Positions 6,089-14,020 of a DNA stretch of 64,000 bases are shown piece by piece. The notes under the pieces were generated by a model. That model saw only the letters and a program-made list of their open reading frames with translations. It did no database searches and had not been told where the DNA came from. The position numbers and the translations under genes are program-made. Source of the DNA: Microbacterium fluvii (GTDB lineage Bacteria > Actinomycetota > Actinomycetes > Actinomycetales > Microbacteriaceae); assembly GCF_025515205.1 (NCBI RefSeq), contig NZ_JAOPFX010000001.1, positions 744,001 to 808,000 of the forward strand, written 5' to 3'. Positions within the stretch are counted from its first letter, which is position 1. Every line of letters begins with the position of its first letter.

Positions 6089-8611
6089 ATGGCGTCGAAG
6101 GCACCGAAGCACGACATCGACGAGGCGCGGCTGCGCGTCACCGAGCCCAGGAAGGTCGCGGTGGGCGTGCCCGCCGTGCTGCACGCGCTGCAGATCTCGG
6201 AGCGCCAGATGGGGCTCGTGCGCTCGGCGCAGACGCTGCTGCGGGTCAATCAGAGAGACGGCTTCGACTGCCCCGGCTGCGCATGGCCCGAGGAGGACAA
6301 GCGGCACGTCGCCGAGTTCTGCGAGAACGGCGCCAAGGCCGTCGCCGAAGAGGCGACGCTGCGCCGGGTGGGCCCCGAGTTCTTCGCCGAGCACTCGGTG
6401 GCGGCCCTGCGCGCGCACGACGACTGGTGGCTCGGCCAGCAGGGGCGGCTGACGCATCCGATGATCCTCGACGAGGGCGCGACGCACTACCGGCCGCTCT
6501 CGTGGGACGACGCACTGCGCGAGATCGCCGATGCCCTCCGCGATCTCGACGACCCGAACGAGGCGATCTTCTACACATCGGGGCGCACGTCGAACGAGGC
6601 GGCGTTCCTCTACCAGCTGCTCGTGCGGGGCCTGGGCACCAACAACCTGCCCGACTGCTCCAACATGTGCCACGAGTCCAGCGGTTCGGCCCTCACCGAG
6701 ACGATCGGCATCGGCAAGGGCACGGTCTCGATCGACGACATCCACGACGCCGACCTGCTGATCGTCGCGGGACAGAACCCCGGCACGAATCATCCGCGGA
6801 TGCTGTCGGCCCTCGAGAAGGCGAAGCAGCGCGGCGCGACCATCGTCGCGGTCAATCCGCTGCCCGAGGCCGGCCTCATCCGCTTCGAGAACCCGCAGAC
6901 GCCGCGGGGCGTGATGCTCGGCGGAACGATGCTCGCCGATGAGTTCGTGCAGATCCGCCTCGGCGGCGACCAGGCCCTCTTCCAGGCGATCGGCAAGCAC
7001 CTGCTCGAGGTCGAGGAGCGCTCGGGCGGGGTCGTCGACCACGCCTTCGTCGCGGCGCACACGACGGGGTTCGACGCCTACGCCGCCGAGGTCGCGGCGG
7101 TCTCGTGGGCCGACCTCGTCGAGGCGACCGGCGTCGCAGAAGACGAGCTGCGCCGAGTGGCGGAGCTCGTGCGCGCATCGAAGGCCACGATCGTGTGCTG
7201 GGCGATGGGCCTGACGCAGCACAAGCACTCGGTGCCGACGCTGCGCGACGTCGTGAACGTGCTGCTGCTGCAGGGGAACATCGGGCGGCGCGGCGCGGGC
7301 GTATGCCCCGTGCGCGGGCACTCGAACGTGCAGGGCGATCGCACCGTCGGCATCTACGAGAAGCCCGCCGAGGCGTTCCTCGCGGCGCTCGACCGCGAAT
7401 TCTCGTTCCGCGCTCCCCGCGAGCACGGCCACGACGTCGTCGAGGCGATCCGCGCGATGCGCGACGGCCGAGGCCGCGTCTTCTTCGCGATGGGCGGCAA
7501 CTTCGTCTCGGCGACCCCCGACACCGCCGTGACCGAGGCGGCGCTGGGCTCGGTCGGGCTCACGGTGCAGGTCTCGACGAAGCTCAACCGCTCGCACGTG
7601 GTCACCGGCCGCCGCGCCATCATCCTGCCCACCCTCGGCCGCACCGACCGCGACCGCCGCGGCGGCGTCGACCAGCGCGTCTCGGTCGAAGACTCGATGG
7701 GCGCCGTGCACTCCTCGCGGGGGCGGCTCGCGCCGCCCGCCGACGACCTGCTCAGCGAAGTCGCGATCGTGGCGCGGCTGTGCGGACTGCTGTTCGCGGG
7801 TCAGCCGACAGCATCCGCCCCTGCCCTCGCCTCGAGCGAGGAGATCTCGCGGAGCGAGGACGCTTCGGGTCGAAAGGGCCCTCGCCCGGCCGGATCTCCT
7901 CGCGTCGAGCGAGGAGGGGGAGCGCGGGGCGGTGCCGGCGAGCACGACCGCGGGCTCCCGGAGCGGCCGGAGGCCGAGGAGGCGGAGGGGAGCGACGGGC
8001 CGGAGGTGCGGCATCCGTCGAACGTGCCGCGTGCCGACTGGGCGGCGCTCGAGAACGACTATGCGCTCATCCGCGCGCACATCGCGGCGGTGATCCCCGG
8101 GTTCGACGACTACGACCGGCGCATCGACAAGGGGCGCACCTTATTCCTGCCGAATGGGCCTCGGGACGAGCGCCGCTTCGCCACGACGAGCGGCCTGGCC
8201 CACTTCACGGCGAACCCGCTCGAGTTCCCCCGCATCCCCGCCGGGCGCGTGCTGCTGCAGACCCTGCGCTCGCACGACCAGTACAACACCACGATCTACG
8301 GCAAAGACGACCGCTACCGCGGCATCCACGGCGGCAGGCGCGTCGTGCTCGCCCACGCCGACGACATCGCCGCGGCGGGCTTTCTCGACGGCGACGTGGT
8401 CGACCTCGTGTCGGAGTGGACCGCCGCCGACGGGCACGTCGAGGAGCGTCGCGCCGAGGAATTCCGGCTCGTGGCCTATGCGACGCCGCGGGGCAACGCC
8501 GCCGCCTACTACCCGGAGACCAACGTGCTCGTGCCGCTGGATTCGGTCGCCGATGTGTCGGGCACCCCCACCTCGAAGTCGGTGGTCGTGCGGTTCGAGC
8601 GGCGCGGCTGA
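6089..8611 (+). CDS. FdhF-like molybdopterin oxidoreductase, formate dehydrogenase alpha family
   Basis: An 840-residue molybdenum enzyme of the single-subunit oxidoreductase-alpha (FdhF-like) group. Near the N-terminus, cysteines in GFDCPGCAWPEEDK and EFCENGAKAV probably hold an iron-sulfur cluster. SNMCHESSG supplies the likely Mo-ligating cysteine, IVAGQNPGTNHPRM follows in the cofactor domain, and the C-terminal part (about 660-840, including HDQYNTTIYGKDDRYRG) is the molybdopterin dinucleotide-binding domain. Formate oxidation is the usual annotation, but the true substrate of this group is not settled. No beta or gamma electron-transfer subunit is adjacent. Residues about 579-650 are an odd low-complexity insertion rich in Gly/Glu/Arg, encoded in part by a palindromic repeat. 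Moco genes follow directly. Confidence 0.88.
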   Translation: MASKAPKHDIDEARLRVTEPRKVAVGVPAVLHALQISERQMGLVRSAQTLLRVNQRDGFDCPGCAWPEEDKRHVAEFCENGAKAVAEEATLRRVGPEFFAEHSVAALRAHDDWWLGQQGRLTHPMILDEGATHYRPLSWDDALREIADALRDLDDPNEAIFYTSGRTSNEAAFLYQLLVRGLGTNNLPDCSNMCHESSGSALTETIGIGKGTVSIDDIHDADLLIVAGQNPGTNHPRMLSALEKAKQRGATIVAVNPLPEAGLIRFENPQTPRGVMLGGTMLADEFVQIRLGGDQALFQAIGKHLLEVEERSGGVVDHAFVAAHTTGFDAYAAEVAAVSWADLVEATGVAEDELRRVAELVRASKATIVCWAMGLTQHKHSVPTLRDVVNVLLLQGNIGRRGAGVCPVRGHSNVQGDRTVGIYEKPAEAFLAALDREFSFRAPREHGHDVVEAIRAMRDGRGRVFFAMGGNFVSATPDTAVTEAALGSVGLTVQVSTKLNRSHVVTGRRAIILPTLGRTDRDRRGGVDQRVSVEDSMGAVHSSRGRLAPPADDLLSEVAIVARLCGLLFAGQPTASAPALASSEEISRSEDASGRKGPRPAGSPRVERGGGARGGAGEHDRGLPERPEAEEAEGSDGPEVRHPSNVPRADWAALENDYALIRAHIAAVIPGFDDYDRRIDKGRTLFLPNGPRDERRFATTSGLAHFTANPLEFPRIPAGRVLLQTLRSHDQYNTTIYGKDDRYRGIHGGRRVVLAHADDIAAAGFLDGDVVDLVSEWTAADGHVEERRAEEFRLVAYATPRGNAAAYYPETNVLVPLDSVADVSGTPTSKSVVVRFERRG
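7825..7914 (+). repeat. 90-bp palindromic element inserted in frame in the fdhF-like gene
   Basis: The element is bounded by small hairpins, CCTCGC/GCGAGG at each end (7825-7841 and 7898-7914). An 11-bp inverted repeat GCGAGGAGATC (7836-7846) pairs with GATCTCCTCGC (7893-7903), and GCGAGG (7854-7859) pairs with CCTCGC (7880-7885). It is collinear without gaps with 43012-43101: about 65 of 90 positions match by hand count, including 27 identical consecutive bases (7836-7862). It encodes about residues 579-609, a low-complexity linker before the C-terminal domain. Confidence 0.75.
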
Positions 8612-8665
8612 CAAGCACGACCGGTCCGATCGCGCAACCCCGCGCCGGCGACGGATGCCGCCGCG

Positions 8666-8671
8666 TACCGT
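8666..8671 (+). promoter_or_regulatory. Candidate -10 box of a leaderless transcript (DUF2867 protein)
   Basis: TACCGT ends 7 nt before the ATG at 8679; no Shine-Dalgarno sequence is seen. A GGATGC motif lies just upstream. Confidence 0.45.
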
Positions 8672-8678
8672 CGCAGTC

Positions 8679-10232
8679 ATGACAGAGCTCTCCGCCCCCA
8701 CCGGACGCGAGCCCGCGCTGCGCGCGCAGGAACGCCCCGACGGCACGATGCCGATCGCGCTCGTGCTGGGAGCGACCGGCTACATCGGCGGACGGCTCGT
8801 GCCTCGTCTGGTGGCAGCCGGCTACCGGGTGCGCGTGCTGGCGCGGCGCCCCGAGCGCGTCACGGCATTCGACTGGGGCGACGACGTCGAGGTCGTCGCC
8901 GGCGCCGCTCAGGATGAGACGGCCGTCGCCGCGGCCTGCCGCGACGTCGACGTGCTGTACTACCTCGTGCACTCGCTCGCCGCCGGCGCGGGATTCGAGC
9001 GCGACGACCTCAGCGCGGCCCGCGCGGTGGCTGCGGCGGCGGCCGCGGCGGGGGTGGGGCGCATCGTGTACCTCGGCGGGCTGCATCCGTCCGGCGTGCG
9101 CCTGAGCGCGCACCTGCGCTCCCGAGTGGAGGTGGGCGAGGTATTCCTCTCGGGCGGCGTTCCCGCCCTCGTGCTGCAGGCCGGCGTCGTGATCGGCTCC
9201 GGCTCGGCGTCGTTCGAGATGATCAGGCACCTCACCGACGTGCTGCCGTACATGCCGGCGCCCCGATGGGTGCGCAACCGCATCCAGCCGATCGCGGTGC
9301 GCGACGTGCTGCACTATCTGCTCGGCGCCGCCAGGGTGGACGGGGCGGTCAACCGCGCCGTCGACATCGGCGGACCCGACATGCTGCGGTACGGCCAGAT
9401 GATGAACGGCTACGCGGTCGCGGCGGGGCTCCGCCAGCGCCCGATCGCGGCGCTGCCGGTGCTCACGCCCCGCCTCGCCTCGCTGTGGGTGAACCTGGTG
9501 ACCCCCGTACCGCGGGCACTGGCCAGGCCCCTCGTGGAGTCGCTGCAGAACGAGTGCGTCATGGACGACAGGGCCGTCGACGAGATCATCCCGCCGCCCG
9601 AGGCGGGTCTCACGCCCTACCGCCGCGCGGTCGAACTCGCCCTGGGCAGGGAGCGCGCCGACAGCGTGGAGACGAGCTGGCGCGACGGCGAGGTGTCGGG
9701 GGTGCCCAGCGATCCGCTGCCGAGCGACCCCGAGTGGGCGGGGCGCACCGTGTTCACCGACGAGCGCAGCGCCGTGTGCGACGCCGCGCCCGAGCGGCTC
9801 TGGGCCGTGGTCGCCGGCATCGGCGGTGACAACGGCTGGTACTCGACACCGGCGCTGTGGCGTCTGCGCGGCCTCATGGACCGGCTGGTGGGGGGAGTGG
9901 GCCTGTCCAGGGGGCGCCGCAGCCGGTCGCGAGTGAGCGTCGGCGACGCCGTGGACTTCTGGCGCGTCGAGACCGTGCAGCCGGGGAGCCTGCTGCGGCT
10001 GCGCGCCGAGATGCGGGTGCCCGGCCTCGCGTGGCTCGAGCTGCGCGTCAGTGCGGAGGGCGGGGGATCCCGCTACGATCAGCGCGCCGTCTTCTTCCCG
10101 CGGGGGCTGCTCGGCCGCCTGTACTGGCTGGCCGTCCTCCCGTTCCACGGACTCATCTTCCGCAGCATGACCGCGCGCATCACCGAGGCGGCCGGGCGGC
10201 CCGCCCAGAAGGTTCCTGCGCCGACCTCCTAA
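8679..10232 (+). CDS. NAD(P)-binding SDR-like protein with C-terminal DUF2867
   Basis: A 517-residue two-part protein. Residues about 27-320 form an atypical short-chain-dehydrogenase/NmrA-like Rossmann domain with the glycine motif GATGYIGG (31-38) and a YYLVHSL segment in place of the usual catalytic block. Residues about 345-510 match the DUF2867 pattern (TVFTDERSAVCDAAPERLWAVVAGIGGDNGWYS, then DFWRVE and YDQRAVFFPRG), a START-like fold. The activity is unknown; related proteins are annotated as SDR oxidoreductases. It lies between the molybdenum oxidoreductase and mog on the same strand but has its own likely promoter, so a role with Moco is not shown. Confidence 0.85.
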   Translation: MTELSAPTGREPALRAQERPDGTMPIALVLGATGYIGGRLVPRLVAAGYRVRVLARRPERVTAFDWGDDVEVVAGAAQDETAVAAACRDVDVLYYLVHSLAAGAGFERDDLSAARAVAAAAAAAGVGRIVYLGGLHPSGVRLSAHLRSRVEVGEVFLSGGVPALVLQAGVVIGSGSASFEMIRHLTDVLPYMPAPRWVRNRIQPIAVRDVLHYLLGAARVDGAVNRAVDIGGPDMLRYGQMMNGYAVAAGLRQRPIAALPVLTPRLASLWVNLVTPVPRALARPLVESLQNECVMDDRAVDEIIPPPEAGLTPYRRAVELALGRERADSVETSWRDGEVSGVPSDPLPSDPEWAGRTVFTDERSAVCDAAPERLWAVVAGIGGDNGWYSTPALWRLRGLMDRLVGGVGLSRGRRSRSRVSVGDAVDFWRVETVQPGSLLRLRAEMRVPGLAWLELRVSAEGGGSRYDQRAVFFPRGLLGRLYWLAVLPFHGLIFRSMTARITEAAGRPAQKVPAPTS

Positions 10233-10235
10233 GCT
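10230..10235 (+). promoter_or_regulatory. Candidate -10 box of a leaderless transcript (mog-moaE)
   Basis: TAAGCT overlaps the stop codon of the upstream gene and ends 6 nt before the ATG at 10242. No ribosome-binding site fits there. Confidence 0.45.
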
Positions 10236-10241
10236 GAGACG

Positions 10242-10724
10242 ATGCGCGCCGTCGTCATCACCGTCTCCGATCGATCGGCCGCCGGCACTCGTGCCGACAC
10301 GAGCGGTCCCGTCGCCGTCACGGCGCTCCGCGACGCCGGCTGGGAGTGCCACGACGCCGTCGTCGTGCCCGATGGCGCCGATTCCGTCGCGCAGGCGATC
10401 ACGGATGCCGTGGCCTCCGGCGCCCGGCTGGTCGTCACGACCGGCGGCACGGGGCTGGGCCCCCGTGACCGCACCCCCGAGGGCACGGCGGGCGTGCTGA
10501 GCCGCCAGGTGCCGGGGATCGCCGAGGAGCTGCGCCGCCTCGGCGCCGCCGAGAAGCCCGCCGGCATGCTCTCGCGAGGTCTCGCCGGGGTGATCGAGAC
10601 CGACGGAGGCGGGTCTCTGGTGGTGAATCTGCCCGGCTCGGAACGGGCCGTGCGCACCGGTGTGCCGGTGATCGTGTCGGTCGCCCGGCACGTCGTCGAT
10701 CAGCTCGCGGGAGGGGACCACTGA
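10242..10724 (+). CDS. mog: Molybdopterin adenylyltransferase MogA/MoaB family
   Basis: A 160-residue cytosolic protein of the MogA/MoaB family, which adenylates molybdopterin before molybdate insertion by MoeA. The N-terminus VVITVSDRSAAG and the glycine loop VVTTGGTGLGPRDRTPEG (about 65-83) are the family signatures for binding the pterin and ATP. Near the C-terminus, LVVNLPGSERAV is the usual closing motif. The TGA overlaps the ATG of moaE, so the two are co-translated. With moeA on the other strand the window encodes both halves of the Mo-insertion step. Whether it is strictly MogA or MoaB-like cannot be separated by eye. Confidence 0.9.
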   Translation: MRAVVITVSDRSAAGTRADTSGPVAVTALRDAGWECHDAVVVPDGADSVAQAITDAVASGARLVVTTGGTGLGPRDRTPEGTAGVLSRQVPGIAEELRRLGAAEKPAGMLSRGLAGVIETDGGGSLVVNLPGSERAVRTGVPVIVSVARHVVDQLAGGDH

Positions 10725-11152
10725 TGCGCGGAGTGCAGATCGCCCGGATCAGCGCCGAGCCGCTCGATGTCGACGCGCACCTCGCCGCCGTGCAGCACCG
10801 CACGGCCGGCGCCGTCACGTCGTTCGTCGGCACGGTGCGCGACCACGACCCCGATGCGGGCGGCGACGTCGTGGCGCTGGAGTACTCGGCCCACCCCGAC
10901 GCCGAGGCGACGCTGCACGACATCGCCGTGCGCGCCATCGGAACAGCCCCAGCCCTCGTGGCGGTCAGTCACCGCGTCGGGCGGCTCGAGGTGGGCGACG
11001 CCGCCGTCGTGATCGCGGTGGCGACGCCGCACCGCGCCGAGGCGTTCGAGATCTGCCGCGACCTCATCGAAGAGATCAAGCGCGCCCTGCCGGTGTGGAA
11101 GCGACAGGTCGAAGCCGACGGCACGGCCGCCTGGAAGGGCATCGGCGGGTAG
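10724..11152 (+). CDS. moaE: Molybdopterin synthase catalytic subunit MoaE
   Basis: Large subunit of molybdopterin synthase, 142 residues; with MoaD it transfers sulfur to cyclic pyranopterin monophosphate. Signatures include AVTSFVGTVRDHD (about residues 29-41), the YSAHP turn, SHRVGRLEVGDAAV and the C-terminal EEIKRALPVWKRQ, whose lysines lie in the active site where the MoaD tail reaches. Length is normal for the family. It is coupled to mog by overlap, and its end faces moaD, which lies 7 bp away on the opposite strand. The two subunits of one enzyme are thus convergent rather than in one operon. Confidence 0.93.
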   Translation: MRGVQIARISAEPLDVDAHLAAVQHRTAGAVTSFVGTVRDHDPDAGGDVVALEYSAHPDAEATLHDIAVRAIGTAPALVAVSHRVGRLEVGDAAVVIAVATPHRAEAFEICRDLIEEIKRALPVWKRQVEADGTAAWKGIGG

Positions 11153-11159
11153 TCGCCTG

Positions 11160-11393
11160 TCAGCCGCCGGCGAAGGGCGGCAGCACGTCGACGAGCACAT
11201 CGTCGTCGAGGGGTGCGGCGTCGTCGACGCGGGAACCTGCCACGAGCACGGCGCAGCGGGGGAGGATGCCGGCCAGCGCCGGGTGGTCGGCGGTCAGCCC
11301 GGCTCTGAGGGCGCCGAGCGTGCGCTCGTCGCGCCGCTCGTCGTCGCGTCCGGTCGCCTCCTGCGCGGCGGCGAAGAACCTGACGTGCGCCAT
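11160..11393 (-). CDS. moaD: Molybdopterin synthase sulfur carrier subunit MoaD
   Basis: A 77-residue ubiquitin-like sulfur carrier. It starts with VRFFAAAQEATGRDDE and ends exactly in PPFAGG; the C-terminal Gly-Gly is the site that MoeB adenylates and that later carries the thiocarboxylate. The start ATG overlaps the stop of the upstream DUF6457 gene, so it is the last gene of the run moeB-moeA-moaC-mobA-DUF6457-moaD. The partner subunit moaE is immediately convergent. Small size and the terminal GG make this call secure. Confidence 0.92.
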   Translation of the reverse strand: MAHVRFFAAAQEATGRDDERRDERTLGALRAGLTADHPALAGILPRCAVLVAGSRVDDAAPLDDDVLVDVLPPFAGG

Positions 11394-11656
11394 CAGCCCT
11401 GCCAGCCCTCGGCGAGCTGGGCGATCGCGGCGACCGTCTCGCGCACCTGCTCGGGCGTGCCGCCGGTGCGTCCGGCGACCAGGCCCGCGACGAAGGCGCT
11501 GAAGGGTGCCGCAGGGCGGGCGACCCCGTGGGCGACAGACGCGGCCAGCTCGAGGATCAGCGCGATCGGCACGTCGCCTGCGGCGAGGTCGAAGCGCTCG
11601 CGCAGGGCAGCGGCCCACGCGTCGAGGGCCTCCGGAGGAAGGGTGCGCTCGCTCAT
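11393..11656 (-). CDS. DUF6457 small protein of the Moco operon
   Basis: An 87-residue protein (LPPEALDAWAAALRERFDL at the start) predicted to be mostly helical. It matches the short proteins named DUF6457 that sit beside mobA in actinobacteria; the biochemical role is unknown. Its start overlaps the mobA stop and its stop overlaps the moaD start, so it is embedded in the Moco operon. It is acidic, has no membrane segment and no cysteine, which argues against a metal centre. A helper of MobA or of molybdopterin synthase is a reasonable guess from position only. Confidence 0.75.
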   Translation of the reverse strand: MSERTLPPEALDAWAAALRERFDLAAGDVPIALILELAASVAHGVARPAAPFSAFVAGLVAGRTGGTPEQVRETVAAIAQLAEGWQG

Positions 11657-12291
11657 CGGTGCTCCTGGGTGTCGGGTGCGGCGCCGAGCGCCGCGGTCAG
11701 ATCCTCCCACGTGTCGACGTCGCGCGCGCCGCCGTCGCGGTCGCGCACCACGGCGATGGCGAGGTCGTCGAGCAGGGCGCGCATCGGGGCGTCGCGCGCC
11801 GCATCGGGCATCGCGGCGGCCGCCCGACGGAGGGCATCGGTGCGATAGAGGCCCGTCAGCCACTGCGGTCTGCCGCCCGCGTCGGCCAGGCACACGCCCT
11901 CGGTGTCGGAGGGCAGCAGCACACTGTCATCGAGCAGCTGTCGCACGGCGCGGTCGACGCGGGGGAGGTCGCAGGCCAGCACGAAGGTCCAGCGGGGGGT
12001 GTGCGGCGGCTGCTCGTCCTCCAGGGGGCGCAGCGCCGCGACGATCGCTGCGGCGGGCCCGGCGAAGGGCGGGTCTTCGCGCACCCACTGCACGCGCGCG
12101 TCGCCGGCGGCGAAACCCGCCACGGGATCCGCGACGATCACGATCGGCGCGGCGCCGACACCGTGTACGGCGTCGACGGCGCGGGCCAGCATCGAGCGCC
12201 CGCCCACCTCTATCAGCGGCTTGGCGGCGCCGCCCATGCGCGTCGCACGGCCCCCCGCCAGCAGCACGGCACCGTACGGAGGGGCGCTCAC
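11653..12291 (-). CDS. mobA: Molybdenum cofactor nucleotidyltransferase, MobA-like
   Basis: A 212-residue nucleotidyltransferase of the MobA family, which adds GMP (or CMP in MocA-like members) to Mo-molybdopterin. It opens with AVLLAGGRATRMGGAAKPLIEVGG, where the LAGG-x-RMGG-x-K glycine-rich loop binds the nucleotide (about residues 9-21). FVLACDLPRV supplies the metal-binding Asp. QWLTGLYRTDAL is the conserved C-terminal motif. The GTG start overlaps the moaC stop (GTGA). Because the nearby oxidoreductase is of the bis-MGD type, GMP transfer is the expected activity. Confidence 0.88.
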   Translation of the reverse strand: MSAPPYGAVLLAGGRATRMGGAAKPLIEVGGRSMLARAVDAVHGVGAAPIVIVADPVAGFAAGDARVQWVREDPPFAGPAAAIVAALRPLEDEQPPHTPRWTFVLACDLPRVDRAVRQLLDDSVLLPSDTEGVCLADAGGRPQWLTGLYRTDALRRAAAAMPDAARDAPMRALLDDLAIAVVRDRDGGARDVDTWEDLTAALGAAPDTQEHR

Positions 12292-12788
12292 GGCTCGCCC
12301 GGGCGCGTCCAGTCGCCGCTGCGGCCGCCCGTCTTGGCGACGACGCGCACGTTCTCGATCGCGGTGCCCTTGTCGAGGCCCTTGACCATGTCGACGATCG
12401 CGAGCGCGGTGACCGACACGGCCGTCAGCGCCTCCATCTCCACCCCGGTGCGGTCTGCGGTGCGCACGGTCGCCTCGATCGCGACGCCGTCGTCGTCGAT
12501 GCGCAGGTCGACGACGGCGCCGTGCACCCCGATCACGTGGGCGAGCGGCAGCAGGTCGGGCGTGCGCTTGGCGGCCTGGATGCCGGCGATGCGGGCGACG
12601 GCGAGCACGTCGCCCTTGGGCACGGCGCCGTCGCGCAGGGCCGCGACCACCGGCGCCGCGCACCGCACGAAGCCTCGCGCGGTCGCCGCTCGCACGGTCG
12701 GCTGCTTGTCGGTGACGTCGACCATGCGCGCGTGGCCGGACTCGTCGAGGTGCGTGAAACCCATGTCTGACAGCATCCCATCGTTCAT
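12288..12788 (-). CDS. moaC: Cyclic pyranopterin monophosphate synthase MoaC
   Basis: A 166-residue enzyme that converts the MoaA product to cyclic pyranopterin monophosphate. Typical blocks are FTHLDESGHARMVDVTDK near the N-terminus, LLPLAHVIGVHGA (family LPLCHPI, here with Ala for Cys and Val for Pro), RTGVEMEALTAVSVTALAIVDMVKG with the active-site Lys, and VAKTGGRSGDW at the end. The ATG at 12788 overlaps the moeA stop; a second ATG eight codons on (MGFTHLDE) is also possible. It stands in the middle of the Moco operon, while its partner moaA lies about 12 kb away. Confidence 0.92.
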   Translation of the reverse strand: MNDGMLSDMGFTHLDESGHARMVDVTDKQPTVRAATARGFVRCAAPVVAALRDGAVPKGDVLAVARIAGIQAAKRTPDLLPLAHVIGVHGAVVDLRIDDDGVAIEATVRTADRTGVEMEALTAVSVTALAIVDMVKGLDKGTAIENVRVVAKTGGRSGDWTRPGEP

Positions 12789-14020
12789 CGCAGCATCACC
12801 TCGACCGCATCGCCCACGGCCACCTCGGCCGTCTCGGCCGGCACGATCGCCCACGCCTGCGCGCGGGCGAGCCCACCCGCCAGGTGCGAGGCCGAGCCGC
12901 CTCCCGTGGCGGGGGCCACCGTCCAGCGGGCGGGGTCGGTGCGGTCGATGACGGCGGGAAGGTACTGGCGACGGCCGGGCGGGGTGCGCCATGCGGATGC
13001 GGCGGGCAGCAGCATCCGCGGCCGCTCGAGGTCGCTGCGGCCCTGCAGGGCGAGGAGCGCAGGCCGCACGAACACCTCGAACGACACGGCGGCGCTGACG
13101 GGATTGCCCGGCAGGCCGAACAGCAGCACGCCGCCTGCAGTCGCCCCGAACCCCTGCGGCTTTCCCGGTTGCATCGCGACCCTGGCGAACTCCATGACCT
13201 CGCCCAGGGTGTTCTTGACGACCTCGTAGGCGCCCGCGCTGACGCCCCCTGAGAAGACGACGACGTCGGCGCCGAGCCGCCCCGCCTCGGCGACGATGCG
13301 CGCCGGGCCGTCGCCGTCGTCGGCGACCGTGGTGCGCAGCACGACCTCGCCCGCGGCCTCGGCGACGAGCCCCGCCAGCAGCTCGCTGTTGGACTCGGGG
13401 ATCTGGCCGTGCGTGAGCGGCAGGCCGGGGGCGACGAGCTCGGACCCCGTCGAGACCACGATCACGCGGGGCGCGCGCGAGACGACGACCTCGGCGACTC
13501 CCGCGGCTGCGGCTGCGGCCAGCTGCAGCGGGCCGAGAGCGACCCCGGCCGGCAGCAGCTCGTCGCCGGTGCGGGCGTCGCCGCCACGGCGGCGGATGTG
13601 GGCGCCGACGGCCGCGGGCGCGTGGCGCACCTCGATCTCGCCGAGCGAGTCCGCCAGCCCTCCCGCCGTGTCTTCGAACGGAACGATCGCGTCGGCTGCC
13701 GTGGGCACGGGCGAGCCGGTCATGATGCGGGCGGCCTGACCGGCCCGCAGTGCAGGGTCGAGGGCGGTGCCGGCCGGGAGATCGGCGACCACCTGCAGTC
13801 GGGCAGGGCGATCGGGTGAGGCATCGGCGACATCGGCGAACCGCACCGCGAAGCCGTCCATCGCGGAGTTGTCGAACACCGGGATGTCGACGGCGGCGCG
13901 CAGGGGCTCGCGCAGGGTGCGGCCGATCGCGGCCGGGACGGGCACGACGTGGGCCTCGAGCGGGCGCACCGCGGCCAGCACGCGCTCGAGCTGCTCTTCG
14001 ACCGTGCGCAGCCCGCTCAC
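12785..14020 (-). CDS. moeA: Molybdopterin molybdenumtransferase MoeA
   Basis: A 411-residue protein that inserts molybdate into adenylated molybdopterin. The family landmarks appear in order: PVFDNSAMDGFAVRF (about 46-60), RIMTGSPVPTAADAIVPFED (about 93-112), VIVVSTGSELVAPG (about 178-191), IPESNS, the VVFSGGVSAGAYEVVK block and LLFGLPGNPVSAAVSFEVF. Length is normal. The GTG start overlaps the moeB stop and the stop overlaps the moaC start, so translation is coupled on both sides. It works with mog (10242-10724), which is on the opposite strand. Confidence 0.94.
   Translation of the reverse strand: MSGLRTVEEQLERVLAAVRPLEAHVVPVPAAIGRTLREPLRAAVDIPVFDNSAMDGFAVRFADVADASPDRPARLQVVADLPAGTALDPALRAGQAARIMTGSPVPTAADAIVPFEDTAGGLADSLGEIEVRHAPAAVGAHIRRRGGDARTGDELLPAGVALGPLQLAAAAAAGVAEVVVSRAPRVIVVSTGSELVAPGLPLTHGQIPESNSELLAGLVAEAAGEVVLRTTVADDGDGPARIVAEAGRLGADVVVFSGGVSAGAYEVVKNTLGEVMEFARVAMQPGKPQGFGATAGGVLLFGLPGNPVSAAVSFEVFVRPALLALQGRSDLERPRMLLPAASAWRTPPGRRQYLPAVIDRTDPARWTVAPATGGGSASHLAGGLARAQAWAIVPAETAEVAVGDAVEVMLR

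Noticed and set aside
7825..8020. Low-complexity part of the fdhF-like gene as a frameshift or pseudogene
   Set aside because: The frame stays open, and the C-terminal domain downstream is intact and conserved.
4358..8080. Open frame of about 1240 codons on the minus strand across the HerA-like and fdhF-like genes
   Set aside because: It is a mirror of GC-rich third codon positions. The product is an Arg/His/Ala/Gly-rich mixture without domains, while both plus-strand genes have full motifs.
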